Numbered from the stretch's first letter, positions 1 through 9,770 are shown. The stretch: DNA of 64,000 nt from JAVKLU01 sp031538895 (GCA_031538895.1 JAVKLU010000043.1:5519-69518); one strand, 5' to 3'. Notes: generated by a model not told the origin, from the sequence alone. Numbers and translations are program-made.

Positions 1-907
1 GATCATCGTGCGTTTGGTTGTTACTTTTCGCGCTGGTCACGACAAACACGCCCACCGAGGCCAATACCATTCCAAAGAGATGATTGAAGTGCAGCGTTTC
101 GTTGAGAAAAATCATCGACAGCACTGTGCCGCTGACGGGAGTCAAGGCGGTGAAGGCGACGGCCACGCTGGTATCAATTTTTTCCATGCTGCTGTAAACC
201 AAAATCACGGCCAAACCGTTGATTGCGATGCCAGTGTAAATCATCAAAGCCCATGTTTGCCAACTGTAGTGGGCGTTCAAGATACCATTGGGTTCCAGTG
301 ATGCGGGAATAACAAATAGCAGTGCGGCAACAAGCGCCAAAATGAACGACAATTTTTCAGGTGCTAGAGGGGCCTGTAAGAGTTTGCCGAAGGTCAAAAA
401 AATCGCTTCGCACAGTACTGCGCAAAACAATAGAAAAAGGCCCAACAAAGAAGTGTCTTGATCCGGTGCGGCAGTATTTGAAAAAACACTAATACTCGCG
501 GCGCCTAAAACGGCAAGGACAATACCGACAATTCGGCGGCGATTCAATATTTCCTTTAAAAACAAAACGGAGACCACTGTCGCGGCAATTGGAACCAAAC
601 TTAACATGATTCCCGATTCAATCCCGCCAGTTAAGCGTACGCCGTACATCGCAAAAATACTGAACAAAAAGACACCAAACATACTTTGTATTAAAAGTAG
701 CAAGCCATCTTTTTTGCTGGGCCATAACCATGAAGCTTTAAAGCGAATCAGTATGATGGGCAGCAAAAATAAAGTGGCGCAACTCAAACGTATTAAAGAT
801 GCGGTAAAAACAGGCGTTTCGCGCAAAACGATTTTCCCAGCGATTAAATAAGAACCCAATAAAACCGTTGCCAACAACATTTTGAGATAAGGATTTTTCA
901 GCAGCAT
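1..907 (-). CDS. EamA/RhaT-family (DMT) transporter, C-terminus cut by window edge
   Basis: Reading the minus strand gives an open frame that runs off the left end of the window. It is a polytopic membrane protein of the drug/metabolite transporter superfamily: two EamA repeats, the second ending in a helix of the type SVAVAFTALTPVSGTVLS followed by FLNETL and GMVLASVGVFVV, which are typical EamA signatures. Such proteins export or import small metabolites across the inner membrane; the substrate cannot be told from sequence. I took the ATG at 907. In-frame GTG codons at 919 and 934 are alternatives, the latter overlapping the cysS stop, so the gene may be co-transcribed with cysS. The family call is firm, the substrate unknown. 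Confidence 0.85.
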   Translation of the reverse strand, partial: MLLKNPYLKMLLATVLLGSYLIAGKIVLRETPVFTASLIRLSCATLFLLPIILIRFKASWLWPSKKDGLLLLIQSMFGVFLFSIFAMYGVRLTGGIESGIMLSLVPIAATVVSVLFLKEILNRRRIVGIVLAVLGAASISVFSNTAAPDQDTSLLGLFLLFCAVLCEAIFLTFGKLLQAPLAPEKLSFILALVAALLFVIPASLEPNGILNAHYSWQTWALMIYTGIAINGLAVILVYSSMEKIDTSVAVAFTALTPVSGTVLSMIFLNETLHFNHLFGMVLASVGVFVVTSAKSNNQTHDD

Positions 908-926
908 CGACTTATTCACGGCGCCA

Positions 927-2327
927 TTATTCACGACGCCATTGGGTAATGCCACCCGCTTTATCTTCCAACACAATGCCTTGGGTTAAAAGTGCTGCGC
1001 GAATTTGGTCTGCGCGCGCAAAATCGCGTGCGGCTTTGGCGGCGAGGCGGGCGTTGATTTGAGCCTTGATAGCCGCATCATCTAATCCATCTGCTTGCCC
1101 GACAGGGCTTTGCAAAAAGTCTTGTGGCTTGCGTTTTAATAATCCCAACTGATTGGCTAAATGTAATAAACACTGTGCGTAAACCGCATCATTAGAGCGC
1201 CCCAATTCAGTAGCGACTTCAAACAATATCGTGACCGCTTGCGGGGTGTTGAAATCGTCGTTCATCGCCACGCTAAAACCTTGGCTGAATTTAGTACAGG
1301 CGGCTGTGGCGATGTCAGTGGTGGACGCGGTATTTTTCGCCGAATTGTGCAGGGCGGTATACAAACGCGTGAGCGAGTTTTTGGCGTCGTCTAAATGGCT
1401 ATCCGAATAATTCAAGGGACTGCGGTAATGCGCGCGCAAAATAAAAAATCGAACGACTTCAGCGTCGTAGCGCATCAAAATATCGCGGATGGTAAAAAAA
1501 TTGCCCAAAGACTTTGACATTTTTTCATCATCGACTTTGATAAACCCATTGTGCATCCAGTAATTGACCGAGCGATGACCGTGTGCGCCTTCTGATTGGG
1601 CGATTTCGTTTTCGTGATGCGGAAATTGCAAATCTTCGCCGCCGCCATGAATATCAAAATGTTGACCCAATAACTCATGCGACATGGCCGAACATTCGAT
1701 ATGCCAACCTGGACGCCCTAGCCCCCAAGGTGAATCCCAGATTGCTTCTGCAGGATCGTGCTCTTTTTTTTGTTTCCATAACACAAAATCAAAAGGGTCA
1801 CGCTTGCCGCTGTTTATTTCTATGCGTGCGCCCGCTTGTAAATCGTTTAAAGATTTTCCCGACAGTTTGCCGTAACCCGCAAAGGCTCTGACGGCATAAC
1901 AAACATCGCCGTCGGGTGCTTGGTAGGCCAAATTTTTGTCGTGCAATTGACTAATAATTTTTTGCATCGCCGCAACGTAATCGGTGGCGCGTGGTTCAAA
2001 GTCGGGAGGTAAAACGCCCAGGGCCGCGCTGTCTTCATGCATGGCGGCAATATAGCGATCTGTCAGGGTCGAAATGGATTCATTATTTTGAGCGGCACGA
2101 TTGATGATTTTGTCATCAATATCGGTAATGTTGCGCACATAGATCACCTGATAACCTTCGTGGCGCAACCAGCGATTCACCACATCAAACACCACCATGA
2201 CGCGCGCGTGACCCAAATGACATAAATCGTATACGGTCATGCCGCACACATACATGCGAACTTGATGGGGTGTGATGGGCGTAAAAACTTCTTTTTGGCG
2301 CGTGAGCGTGTTGTAAATAGTCAGCAT
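927..2327 (-). CDS. cysS: Cysteinyl-tRNA synthetase
   Basis: Class I aminoacyl-tRNA synthetase that charges tRNA-Cys in the cytoplasm. The product matches the family end to end: it starts MLTIYNTLTRQKE, carries the HIGH-type motif CHLGHAR near the N-terminus, the zinc-site region GWHIECSAM and GGGEDLQFPHHENE, and the KMSKSLGNFF loop. About 466 residues is normal. A frame-compatible ATG nine bases upstream (2336) exists, but the family almost always begins at the chosen Met. The EamA transporter follows on the same strand within a few bases. No anomalies seen. Confidence 0.97.
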   Translation of the reverse strand: MLTIYNTLTRQKEVFTPITPHQVRMYVCGMTVYDLCHLGHARVMVVFDVVNRWLRHEGYQVIYVRNITDIDDKIINRAAQNNESISTLTDRYIAAMHEDSAALGVLPPDFEPRATDYVAAMQKIISQLHDKNLAYQAPDGDVCYAVRAFAGYGKLSGKSLNDLQAGARIEINSGKRDPFDFVLWKQKKEHDPAEAIWDSPWGLGRPGWHIECSAMSHELLGQHFDIHGGGEDLQFPHHENEIAQSEGAHGHRSVNYWMHNGFIKVDDEKMSKSLGNFFTIRDILMRYDAEVVRFFILRAHYRSPLNYSDSHLDDAKNSLTRLYTALHNSAKNTASTTDIATAACTKFSQGFSVAMNDDFNTPQAVTILFEVATELGRSNDAVYAQCLLHLANQLGLLKRKPQDFLQSPVGQADGLDDAAIKAQINARLAAKAARDFARADQIRAALLTQGIVLEDKAGGITQWRRE

Positions 2328-2494
2328 AGAAAACAATGAGAAAAGCAGAAGAGATAAATTTTGTCCAATGATAGCGCGTGAGCCTGCACAACAAACTCAG
2401 ATAGAATCGCCCCTTACAAAAAGAGGGGGCTAAAATGACGTGCGCGTTCATCATGCCAACAATGAGAGCGTATGGCTTCAGTGTTCAATAAATG

Positions 2495-2646
2495 TTCAGA
2501 GCACTTCTATCAATTCATTTTTGCGGCGAATTGCTTTGTTGCGCAGTACGCGAAATCCTCACGTACTGTATGTACGCTCCGGTTTCTGTGTGCTGTGCGC
2601 CTCGCACTTCGTCCGCACATTCTGTATTTATAGAAGTGCCCTTCAG
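2495..2646. mobile_element. MITE-like element, copy 1, with 5-bp target duplication
   Basis: Positions 2500-2641 form a 142-bp element with terminal inverted repeats GCACTTCTAT / ATAGAAGTGC, flanked on both sides by the direct repeat TTCAG (2495-2499 and 2642-2646). A near-identical copy lies at 34781-34915 with a different flank, TTAGG. The copies differ mainly by a 7-bp insertion here (a TGTGCGC-type duplication near 2605). No transposase is encoded, so it would have to be mobilised in trans. It fills the space between the divergent cysS and the TPR gene and ends about 30 bp before the TPR start codon, so it may affect that gene's promoter. The rest of the 2337-2674 gap shows nothing I can name. 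Confidence 0.85.
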
Positions 2647-2674
2647 TAAAAACTAAATTATTTAAGGATTTTTT

Positions 2675-3760
2675 ATGATGTTTTGGGGAACTCCATTTCT
2701 TACATTTTCGCGACGTCGAGTGTTGCGCGCGTTCATTTTTTTGAGCGTGTTGAGTTTTAGTAATGCCCACGCGTCTTTGACCGCGAACGATGTCAATCCC
2801 TTGTTACGAAGCGGGCGTTCGGATGAAGCGATTTCAAACATCAATGAAGCCTTGAAAACAAGCCCCAAAGATTACAACCTGATTTTTTTAAAGGCGGTGA
2901 TTTTGGCAGGGCGGAATAATGTGGCGGAAGCACAACAATTATTCAAACAATTAAGTGTTGAATTTCCAGATCGTCCCGAACCTTTAAATAATTTGGCCGT
3001 ACTCTTGGCGCGGGAAGGGCGGTTTGATGAGGCGCGCAGTCTATTGGACCGTGCGATGTTGACAGATCCGAAGTACGCACAAATTCAACGCAATATTGGC
3101 GACCTCAATGCCAAGTTAGCCAGTCAGGCTTACAACAAAGCCTTGAAAAAAAATACCACGATTCAATCGGCGCAGTTAAGTTTTTTACGTGATTTGGCGG
3201 GACAAGCGATTTTGGCGCCTGTGACTTTGGCGCCTGTTACTTTGGCACAAAACACAGTCACACAAAACACAGTTATTGAGCCATTACCCAATCCAGTGGT
3301 CAAAGGCAGTGTGGTAAAAACAGCTCCCAGCGCGCCGACGCTGACGGAAAAGCCAATCACAGCAGAAGTACCAGCACCATTGAAAGACCCTAAAAATGAG
3401 ACTGTTGCGCCGGCTCGTTCAGACAGATTAGAAAAATCAGTATTAGATGCGACGCAAAAATGGGCACAGGCATGGAGTGCACGCGATGTCGATCAATACC
3501 TCGCTTATTACGACAAACAATTTAGCGGAAAAGAACAAAGCCGTAGCGTTTGGGAGGGGGATCGTCGGAACAAAATTTTGGGCAAAAAGCGTATTCAAGT
3601 TGATGTTCAAATGCCCAAAATGTCGATATCTGGCGCGCGTGCGACAGTCAGTTTTTCACAAATATATCGAGCCGACGCTTTGAATATTCGTTCGCGCAAA
3701 ACTTTAGTTTGGGTGCAACAAGGCAACTCATGGGTGATTGTGGACGAGCGCGCCCGATAA
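2675..3760 (+). CDS. Exported TPR protein with C-terminal NTF2-like domain
   Basis: A 361-residue protein with an N-terminal signal peptide (hydrophobic core FIFLSVLSFSNAHA). Residues about 40-170 form tetratricopeptide repeats (pattern NLAVLLAREGRFDEARSLLDRA). A proline/threonine-rich linker follows with short repeats (LAPVTLAPVTLA, NTVTQNTV). The C-terminus (about 255-361, WAQAWSARDVDQYLAYYDKQF...) is an NTF2/SnoaL-like domain of the kind found in periplasmic proteins next to L,D-transpeptidases. The next gene is such a transpeptidase, starting 41 bp downstream, so the two probably form an operon for cell-wall remodelling. An AAGGA ribosome site precedes the ATG. Exact function unknown; TPR would suggest a scaffold role. 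Confidence 0.75.
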   Translation: MMFWGTPFLTFSRRRVLRAFIFLSVLSFSNAHASLTANDVNPLLRSGRSDEAISNINEALKTSPKDYNLIFLKAVILAGRNNVAEAQQLFKQLSVEFPDRPEPLNNLAVLLAREGRFDEARSLLDRAMLTDPKYAQIQRNIGDLNAKLASQAYNKALKKNTTIQSAQLSFLRDLAGQAILAPVTLAPVTLAQNTVTQNTVIEPLPNPVVKGSVVKTAPSAPTLTEKPITAEVPAPLKDPKNETVAPARSDRLEKSVLDATQKWAQAWSARDVDQYLAYYDKQFSGKEQSRSVWEGDRRNKILGKKRIQVDVQMPKMSISGARATVSFSQIYRADALNIRSRKTLVWVQQGNSWVIVDERAR

Positions 3761-3801
3761 GCGGGCGACACTTTCAAGACATCAACATTATTTCTAAAGC
3801 C

Positions 3802-4902
3802 ATGTTGCCTTATCGAAATTTTCTGTTCATTACGTTGCATATGATGCTGTGCGTCTGGATCGTTCCCAGCGCATTGGCCGGACCAGAGATCGCGATTCAG
3901 AAAATTTTAAAATCTTTGGATGACAGCGATTTATCACAAGCCGAAGTCACCGCGCAAGAGTTAGTTAAAAGTTACCCCTCATTTGATCTAGGTCAAATAC
4001 TGTTGGGTGATATTTTGATGTTGCACAAATCAGCTCTACCTTTACTGAGCAAGGAAAGCGACAACTCGAATCAGGACCGTATCTTGAACGATTTGCGTGC
4101 AGAAGCACGCGTACGCTTTGCGGCTTTGGCCTTTACACCGCCAGCGGGCGCTGTGCCCAATGTCTGGGTTAATGTCGCGTCAAGTCACAAGCGAATTTTG
4201 ATCGCGGATACAGAGCGTTCACGTTTGTGGGTATATCGGAATCAAAACGGCGTTCCTAAATTAGAAGCCAATTACTACATGTCGCAAGGGCGTGCGGGCG
4301 ACAACAAAAAGCGCGAGGGCGATTTAAAAACACCGATTGGGGTCTATCACATCACGGGTCATTTAAGTAAGCTACCGCCGTTTTATGGCGTTGGCGCCTT
4401 GCCCATCAACTATCCTAATGAATGGGACCGAAAAAACAAACGCACGGGTTCTAATATCTGGCTTCATGGCACACCCGCAGAACAATACAGTCGCCCACCC
4501 CTAGCATCTGAGGGATGTTTGGTCTTGAGTAATGAGGACATGAATATCTTGATTAGCAAAGCACAAAAAAAACCCAGTACCAGCAATATGGATTTGGTCA
4601 TCATTACCGATAATTTGAGTTTTATCTCGTCTGATGACGCGCGTAAAACACACGCGTCGTTTGAGCAAGCCTTTACACGTTCGCACGGACAAGCCCAAGC
4701 CTATGCTGCGCGTTATCAGCCTGGGCGTGTTAACAAACCTAAAATCAAAAGCAATATTCGCAACTTAACTTTGGTACGTTATCCCGATAATGGCTCAATG
4801 TATCTGGCACAATTTGATCGAGTTGAACAGGGCAAAACCACTTTTCATCAAGAATATTGGGGATTAAAAAATGGTGAATGGCGTGTTCAATTTGAAAAAT
4901 AA
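3802..4902 (+). CDS. L,D-transpeptidase (YkuD domain), periplasmic
   Basis: Predicted exported enzyme that makes 3-3 peptidoglycan cross-links or anchors proteins to the wall. It has a signal peptide from the chosen Met (LPYRNFLFITLHMMLCVWIVPSALA), a helical N-terminal part, then a YkuD catalytic domain with the diagnostic HGTP...SEGCLVLS motif around residues 220-240 (catalytic Cys in SEGC, His in HGTP). The C-terminal 60 residues resemble the small NTF2-like tail of this family (REYW-type motif, here HQEYWGLKNGEWRV). A longer frame exists from 3709 but would overlap the TPR gene and bury the signal peptide, so I prefer 3802. Likely co-transcribed with the TPR gene upstream. Confidence 0.85.
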   Translation: MLPYRNFLFITLHMMLCVWIVPSALAGPEIAIQKILKSLDDSDLSQAEVTAQELVKSYPSFDLGQILLGDILMLHKSALPLLSKESDNSNQDRILNDLRAEARVRFAALAFTPPAGAVPNVWVNVASSHKRILIADTERSRLWVYRNQNGVPKLEANYYMSQGRAGDNKKREGDLKTPIGVYHITGHLSKLPPFYGVGALPINYPNEWDRKNKRTGSNIWLHGTPAEQYSRPPLASEGCLVLSNEDMNILISKAQKKPSTSNMDLVIITDNLSFISSDDARKTHASFEQAFTRSHGQAQAYAARYQPGRVNKPKIKSNIRNLTLVRYPDNGSMYLAQFDRVEQGKTTFHQEYWGLKNGEWRVQFEK

Positions 4903-4940
4903 ACGGCAGCACTTGTTCTTTTTTATTCTTTAACCTAACT

Positions 4941-5450
4941 ATGAAAACAATGTTTATTTATATTTTATTAACGACAAATTTTGGTACCATTAAATTGGAA
5001 TTAGATGCTGAGAAAGCGCCAATCTCGAGCAAAAATTTTGTGGAATACGTGAAATCCGGTCATTACGACGGCACGATTTTTCACCGCGTGATTCCTGGTT
5101 TTATGGTTCAAGGCGGCGGTATGGATAAAGCGATGAATGAAAAATCAACCGGAGCATCAATTCAAAACGAAGCCAAAAACGGTTTAAAAAATGTGAAGTA
5201 TTCGGTCGCAATGGCACGTACTAACGCACCGCATTCAGCCAGTGCACAGTTTTTTATCAATACTAAAAACAACAGTTTTTTAGATTACCCAGGCCAAGAT
5301 GGTTGGGGTTACGCGGTGTTTGGACGCGTGATTGAAGGCATGGACGTGGTTGATAAAATTGAAAAAGTTAAAACGGGCAACAAAGGATTTCATCAAGATG
5401 TTCCCGTGGACCCTGTGGTTGTTGAAAAAGCGGAAGTGGTCGCAAAATAA
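4941..5450 (+). CDS. ppiB: Cyclophilin-type peptidyl-prolyl cis-trans isomerase B
   Basis: Cytoplasmic-type cyclophilin of 169 residues catalysing proline isomerisation. The family hallmarks are present: YDGTIFHRVIPGFMVQGGG, NEAKNGLKN, SVAMART...PHSASAQFFIN, WGYAVFGRVIEGMDVVDKI and the terminal HQDVPVDPV. There is a short hydrophobic N-terminus (MKTMFIYILL) not usual in PpiB, so the true start may be slightly different, but no obvious alternative with a good ribosome site was found. It precedes lpxH, an arrangement seen in many proteobacteria. Confidence 0.93.
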   Translation: MKTMFIYILLTTNFGTIKLELDAEKAPISSKNFVEYVKSGHYDGTIFHRVIPGFMVQGGGMDKAMNEKSTGASIQNEAKNGLKNVKYSVAMARTNAPHSASAQFFINTKNNSFLDYPGQDGWGYAVFGRVIEGMDVVDKIEKVKTGNKGFHQDVPVDPVVVEKAEVVAK

Positions 5451-5494
5451 ATTGTTATGAGGAGCGCGTTCTTGAAACACTTCATATACCATTT

Positions 5495-6274
5495 GTGTTA
5501 GCCAGTAAAGCGATTGATGCGCTGGTGGTATCGGATTTGCATTTAAGTCCACGCGCTCCAAAAACCAGCGCGGCATTTTTAGCTTGGCTTTCTCAACAAA
5601 CAGGACAAGCTAAACCAATTCATGCCGCATCAAATTCGCCACGGGCCTTATATTTATTAGGTGATGTTTTTGAGTATTGGGTCGGCGACGAAATGTTGGA
5701 CGATCCGTTTTATGCCGACATCGCCGCCGCGATTAAAAATTGTGTCATGCACGGTATTAAAGTGTATTGGTGTGATGGCAATCGAGATTTTTTAGTCCGC
5801 GCCCGATTTTTTGAAATGACGGCATGTCAGCGTTTGAATGATCCCCAAGTCCACATTTTGGGTGGTGTGCCGACTTTATTAACCCATGGCGATCAGTACT
5901 GCCTGGATGATGTGGCGTACATGAGGTTTCGTGCGCAAGTTCGCAATCCTGATTTTCAAACACAATTTTTGGCACGATCGTTTGCCGAACGTCTCGAAAT
6001 TATTCAACAAATTCGGTTGCAAAGTGCGATGACCTCAGACATCAGCGACGTGCATCACGCGACGATTAAACAGCTCTTTAGTGCGCATCAGGTGACGCGA
6101 TTGGTGCACGGGCATACCCACCAAAGTGCGATGCATCAAGTTGATCTAGGGACTCACTGCACGCGTTGGGTCTTATCCGATTGGGATTTTGATCATGCGT
6201 CAACACCGCGCGCTAATGCTTGGGCGGCGTATACCGATGGTAGTTGCGGTTTTATACCGATTGCAGTTTCCTAG
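5495..6274 (+). CDS. lpxH: UDP-2,3-diacylglucosamine diphosphatase
   Basis: Metallophosphoesterase of lipid A synthesis that hydrolyses UDP-2,3-diacylglucosamine to lipid X at the inner membrane face. The metal-binding motifs are all visible: SDLHLS, GDVFEYW, CDGNRD, THGD and VHGHTH. The frame has no ATG near the expected start; a GTG at 5495 is the first plausible initiator, giving twelve residues before the first motif, and a GTG at 5525 is another option. No clear ribosome site supports either. The length (about 259 residues) fits the family. Presence of LpxH confirms a lipopolysaccharide-bearing Gram-negative host. Confidence 0.92.
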   Translation: MLASKAIDALVVSDLHLSPRAPKTSAAFLAWLSQQTGQAKPIHAASNSPRALYLLGDVFEYWVGDEMLDDPFYADIAAAIKNCVMHGIKVYWCDGNRDFLVRARFFEMTACQRLNDPQVHILGGVPTLLTHGDQYCLDDVAYMRFRAQVRNPDFQTQFLARSFAERLEIIQQIRLQSAMTSDISDVHHATIKQLFSAHQVTRLVHGHTHQSAMHQVDLGTHCTRWVLSDWDFDHASTPRANAWAAYTDGSCGFIPIAVS

Positions 6275-6308
6275 CACTTTATTTTCAAGACGCTCCAGAT
6301 TTTCCAAG

Positions 6309-6383
6309 CTCGCCGTCGTCTAATGGATAAGACGTATGCCTCCTAAGCGTGAAATTCAGGTTCGATTCCTGACGGCGGGACCA
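6309..6383 (+). tRNA. tRNA-Arg (anticodon CCU)
   Basis: A complete cloverleaf: acceptor stem CTCGCCG / CGGCGGG with one G-T pair, D arm GTCT...AGAC, anticodon loop CTCCTAA (anticodon CCT), T arm TCAGG-TTCGATT-CCTGA, and an encoded CCA end at 6381-6383. It reads rare AGG codons. It lies between lpxH and parC on the same strand. Confidence 0.95.
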
Positions 6384-6481
6384 GTCTGATACGTGTTTTC
6401 AGTATGTCTATTGTGGATGCGGATGTTTTGAATCGCACAACAGATTTTTGATTGACTCTTATTATTTAGAAAGAATCACAA

Positions 6482-8830
6482 TTGGATTTACTTAACTCTT
6501 CAGAAGACAGCTTGATTTTGGGGCAATATGCCGAGCGTGCCTATTTGGAATACGCCGTTTCAGTCGTTAAAGGTCGTGCCTTGCCCGATGTCAGTGATGG
6601 ACAAAAACCGGTGCAAAGACGAATTTTGTATGCAATGCACGAATTGGGACTGTTCTCGCAAGCCAAACCGCGCAAGTCCGCCGCCGTGGTCGGGGATGTG
6701 TTAGGAAAATTTCACCCGCATGGCGATCAGTCCGTATACGACGCGCTGGTGCGCATGGCGCAGGATTTTTCTTTGCGTTATCCCTTGATTGATGGACAAG
6801 GAAACTTTGGATCGCGTGATGGCGACGGCGCAGCCGCGATGCGTTATACCGAAGCGCGCTTAACGCCCATTGCACAATTATTGTTGGACGAGTTGGATGA
6901 AGCGACAGTTGGGTTTCAAAAAAATTATGACGGCAGTTATGACGAGCCAATATTGTTGCCGGCGCGTTTGCCGATGTTGTTATTAAATGGCGCCAGCGGT
7001 ATCGCAGTGGGAATGGCCACTGAAATGCCCGCGCATAATTTGCGCGAAATCGCGGCAGCGGCCGTTGCCTTAATTAAGAATCCAGATTTAAGCGTGGCCG
7101 ATTTATTGCGCTATTGCCCAGGACCTGATTACGCCACGGGGGCGCAGCTGATTTCTCCGGCCAGTGTGATTGAAGAGGTCTATACCAGTGGTCGAGGTTC
7201 GGTGCGCTTGCGCGCCCGTTATCACATTGAAGATCGTGCGCGTGGTCAATGGCAAGTGGTATTTGATCAATTGCCACCACAAGTCTCTAGTCAAAAAATT
7301 CTCGAAGAAATCGAAGAATTAACCAACCCTAAAATTAAAGCGGGCAAAAAATCTTTGTCGCCTGAACAGGCACAATTAAAGCAAGATGTTCTGTCCGTAC
7401 TGGATCGCGTGCGGGACGAGTCAGGTAAAGACGCGGCCGTGCGCTTGGTGTTTGAGCCCAAATCAAAAAATCAAAATCAAGATGAATTTGTTGCCGCGCT
7501 GTTGGCGCATACCAGTTTGGAAAATAACTGCAGCATCAACCTGGTCGCCATTGGTATTGATGGCCGTCCGGCACAAAAAAATCTGCTGAATTTATTGTCC
7601 GAGTGGATCGCATTTCGCTTTCAAGTCGTACAAAAACGCACGCAGTTTCAATTAAACAAAGTTCAAGATCGCATTCATATTTTGCAAGGCCGACAAACGG
7701 TGTTCTTGCAAGTTGAGCGTGTGATTAAAGTGATTCGTGAGGCCGATGATCCCAAAGCCGACTTGATCGCCGAATTTGGTTTAAGCGAGATTCAGGCCGA
7801 TGATATTTTGGAAATGCGTTTGCGCCAACTGGCGCGCTTAGAAGCCTTCAAAATTGAAAAAGAATTGAATGATTTACAGGATTCCGCTGAGCGTTTAAAC
7901 ATCCTTTTAGGAGACGCTAATGCGATGAAAAAACAAATCATCAAAGAAATTGAACAAGACGCGAAAAAATTTGGTGACGATAGACGCACCGTCATTGAAG
8001 AAGCCTCGCGCGCGCAAACCACTAAACGAATTAGCAACGATCCGGTGACGGTCATCATTTCGCAAAAAGGTTGGTTGCGGATTCGCCAAGGGCACGAGTT
8101 GTCGGCAGATTTAAGTTTTAAAACGGGTGATGCCTTGTATGCGCAATTCATGTGTATGAGTAGCCATCACTTGCTTGCTTTTGGTTCTGACGGACGCGTG
8201 TACAGCGTGGCCTTAAATGGCTTGAATACGGGACGTGGCGATGGTATTCCGATGGTCAGTTTGATTGATCTTGCTCCAGAGAGTCATTTGATGCATTTTT
8301 ACGCCGCGCCTTTGGAGCAAGAGTTGATTTTGGCGGTGAGTAATGGTTATGGCTTTTTAACGCAAGTCGGTGATATGGTGGGGCGCATGAGGGCGGGCAA
8401 ACAATACGTGACGATTAGTTCAGACGAAACCTTGTTACCGCCTTTGCCGGTGTCGTCTTTGCTGGCGTCATCTTTAGGTGCGAAAGGAAACGCGACAGGG
8501 AACGCGACAACAATCTTGGCGTGTTTAACGCACAGCGGATTTTTGTTGACTTTTTCAGCGAGTGATTTGAAGCGTTTGGTCGCGGGAGGAAAAGGCATGA
8601 TGCTGCAAAAAATTCAATCGGGTGATTATCTGTTGGGTATTGCAAGGGTGTCTGACAAAGGTGTGGTTATCAGCGGACAAGACAAAAAACATAAAGCCAT
8701 GAGTGAAACTTTGAACACTGATGCGCTGCGCATGCATTTTCTCAAGCGCGGGCACAAAGGTTTGCCCTGCAATAAAACATTGAAAAAATCGATGATGTAC
8801 TTTTTGGAAATTACTGATGCCCCGCTTTAA
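6482..8830 (+). CDS. parC: DNA topoisomerase IV subunit A
   Basis: Type II topoisomerase A subunit that decatenates daughter chromosomes together with ParE. Motifs include RALPDVSDGQKPVQRRILYA (quinolone-region helix), GKFHPHGDQSVYDALVRMAQ, and the catalytic tyrosine in AAMRYTEARL; the C-terminal part is a ParC-type beta-pinwheel rather than the GyrA-box type. The start is a TTG at 6482: an in-frame stop lies 15 bases upstream and there is no ATG, with AGAAAG as a possible ribosome site. Unlike many relatives, parE is not next to it; a tRNA and lpxH are. 782 residues is normal. Confidence 0.95.
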   Translation: MDLLNSSEDSLILGQYAERAYLEYAVSVVKGRALPDVSDGQKPVQRRILYAMHELGLFSQAKPRKSAAVVGDVLGKFHPHGDQSVYDALVRMAQDFSLRYPLIDGQGNFGSRDGDGAAAMRYTEARLTPIAQLLLDELDEATVGFQKNYDGSYDEPILLPARLPMLLLNGASGIAVGMATEMPAHNLREIAAAAVALIKNPDLSVADLLRYCPGPDYATGAQLISPASVIEEVYTSGRGSVRLRARYHIEDRARGQWQVVFDQLPPQVSSQKILEEIEELTNPKIKAGKKSLSPEQAQLKQDVLSVLDRVRDESGKDAAVRLVFEPKSKNQNQDEFVAALLAHTSLENNCSINLVAIGIDGRPAQKNLLNLLSEWIAFRFQVVQKRTQFQLNKVQDRIHILQGRQTVFLQVERVIKVIREADDPKADLIAEFGLSEIQADDILEMRLRQLARLEAFKIEKELNDLQDSAERLNILLGDANAMKKQIIKEIEQDAKKFGDDRRTVIEEASRAQTTKRISNDPVTVIISQKGWLRIRQGHELSADLSFKTGDALYAQFMCMSSHHLLAFGSDGRVYSVALNGLNTGRGDGIPMVSLIDLAPESHLMHFYAAPLEQELILAVSNGYGFLTQVGDMVGRMRAGKQYVTISSDETLLPPLPVSSLLASSLGAKGNATGNATTILACLTHSGFLLTFSASDLKRLVAGGKGMMLQKIQSGDYLLGIARVSDKGVVISGQDKKHKAMSETLNTDALRMHFLKRGHKGLPCNKTLKKSMMYFLEITDAPL

Positions 8831-9770
8831 AAATAGTCTCAAGCAAAACATTCCTAAAACCTTATCGTGGTGTCGCGTCGGTATCCTTGTTTGTGGATTG
8901 ATATTCGGCGGCCAGGTTTTTGCCTTAAGTAAAGTTGAAGTCGTCAGTTTGGTGCAAAGCTTGCGCACGCAAGGCTGTGGTTCATTTTCTACACCATTGA
9001 CGCCCTTTGCGGTAATTCCACAGTTGGATCGTGCGGCCACCATTATGGCGGCGCACCCCACTGATTTGGATAACGAAAAAATCAGTCAAATACTCAATTC
9101 TGTCGCCTATTATTTTGAGTCCATACAAACCATCGCAGTGACCAATGCGATGAGTTCGAAAAATTTACACAAAGTATTGCGTGGTCAAGATTGCATGACT
9201 TTGATGGATCCGAAATTGAGCGATCTGGGAATTTTCAGCAGTGGTGATCAAATTTTTATTTTATTAGCGACGCCAATTCCCACACGCATTCCTGCGCTTG
9301 AGCCGGTTGAAAAAATGTGGCAAGAAATGACCGATGAGGTGAACCGTGTTCGGGCAAAAGCGCAACAATGTGGCGCCACTCATTACCCCGCTGTTGCGCC
9401 AATCAAAATCAATCGACAGTTAATATCGATTGCGAAAATCTATGCGCGTGACTTGGCGCAATACAATTATTTGGCGCATGAAGGGCGCGATGGTTCGACG
9501 CCCAGTGAACGCATTACGAAAGGGGGTTACGAGTGGCAATCTGTTGCTGAGAACCTTGCAGGAGGCCCTGATTCGGTGACGACAGTCGTTGAAGGCTGGC
9601 GCAAAAGTCCAGGACACTGTGCGAATTTAATGAACGCATCGGTGACAGAAATGGGCATTGCCTACGCCTTAAATCCAGCCAGTACTTATCATATTTACTG
9701 GGTGCAAGTATTTGGCCATCCAATGCTTGGCGCAAAACAGACGCGTCAATTACCTTTAGCCGCGGATTAG
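8817..9770 (+). CDS. CAP-domain (SCP/PR-1-like) secreted protein
   Basis: Signal peptide (VGILVCGLIFGGQVFA) followed by a region without a clear family and a C-terminal CAP domain from about residue 175. The CAP signatures are visible: YLAHEGRDGSTPSERI, AENLAGG and VEGWRKSPGHCANLMN, with the histidine and glutamate of the CAP cavity. Bacterial CAP proteins are secreted or periplasmic and mostly of unknown role. The ATG lies inside the end of parC (14-bp overlap in another frame), suggesting translational coupling. Confidence 0.85.
   Translation: MPRFKNSLKQNIPKTLSWCRVGILVCGLIFGGQVFALSKVEVVSLVQSLRTQGCGSFSTPLTPFAVIPQLDRAATIMAAHPTDLDNEKISQILNSVAYYFESIQTIAVTNAMSSKNLHKVLRGQDCMTLMDPKLSDLGIFSSGDQIFILLATPIPTRIPALEPVEKMWQEMTDEVNRVRAKAQQCGATHYPAVAPIKINRQLISIAKIYARDLAQYNYLAHEGRDGSTPSERITKGGYEWQSVAENLAGGPDSVTTVVEGWRKSPGHCANLMNASVTEMGIAYALNPASTYHIYWVQVFGHPMLGAKQTRQLPLAAD

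Noticed and set aside
2440..2770. Several frames in the cysS upstream gap
   Set aside because: They lie in or cross the MITE copy and have no ribosome site or homology.
3709..3801. Longer N-terminus for the L,D-transpeptidase
   Set aside because: It would overlap the TPR gene and place a signal peptide internally; start at 3802 fits better.
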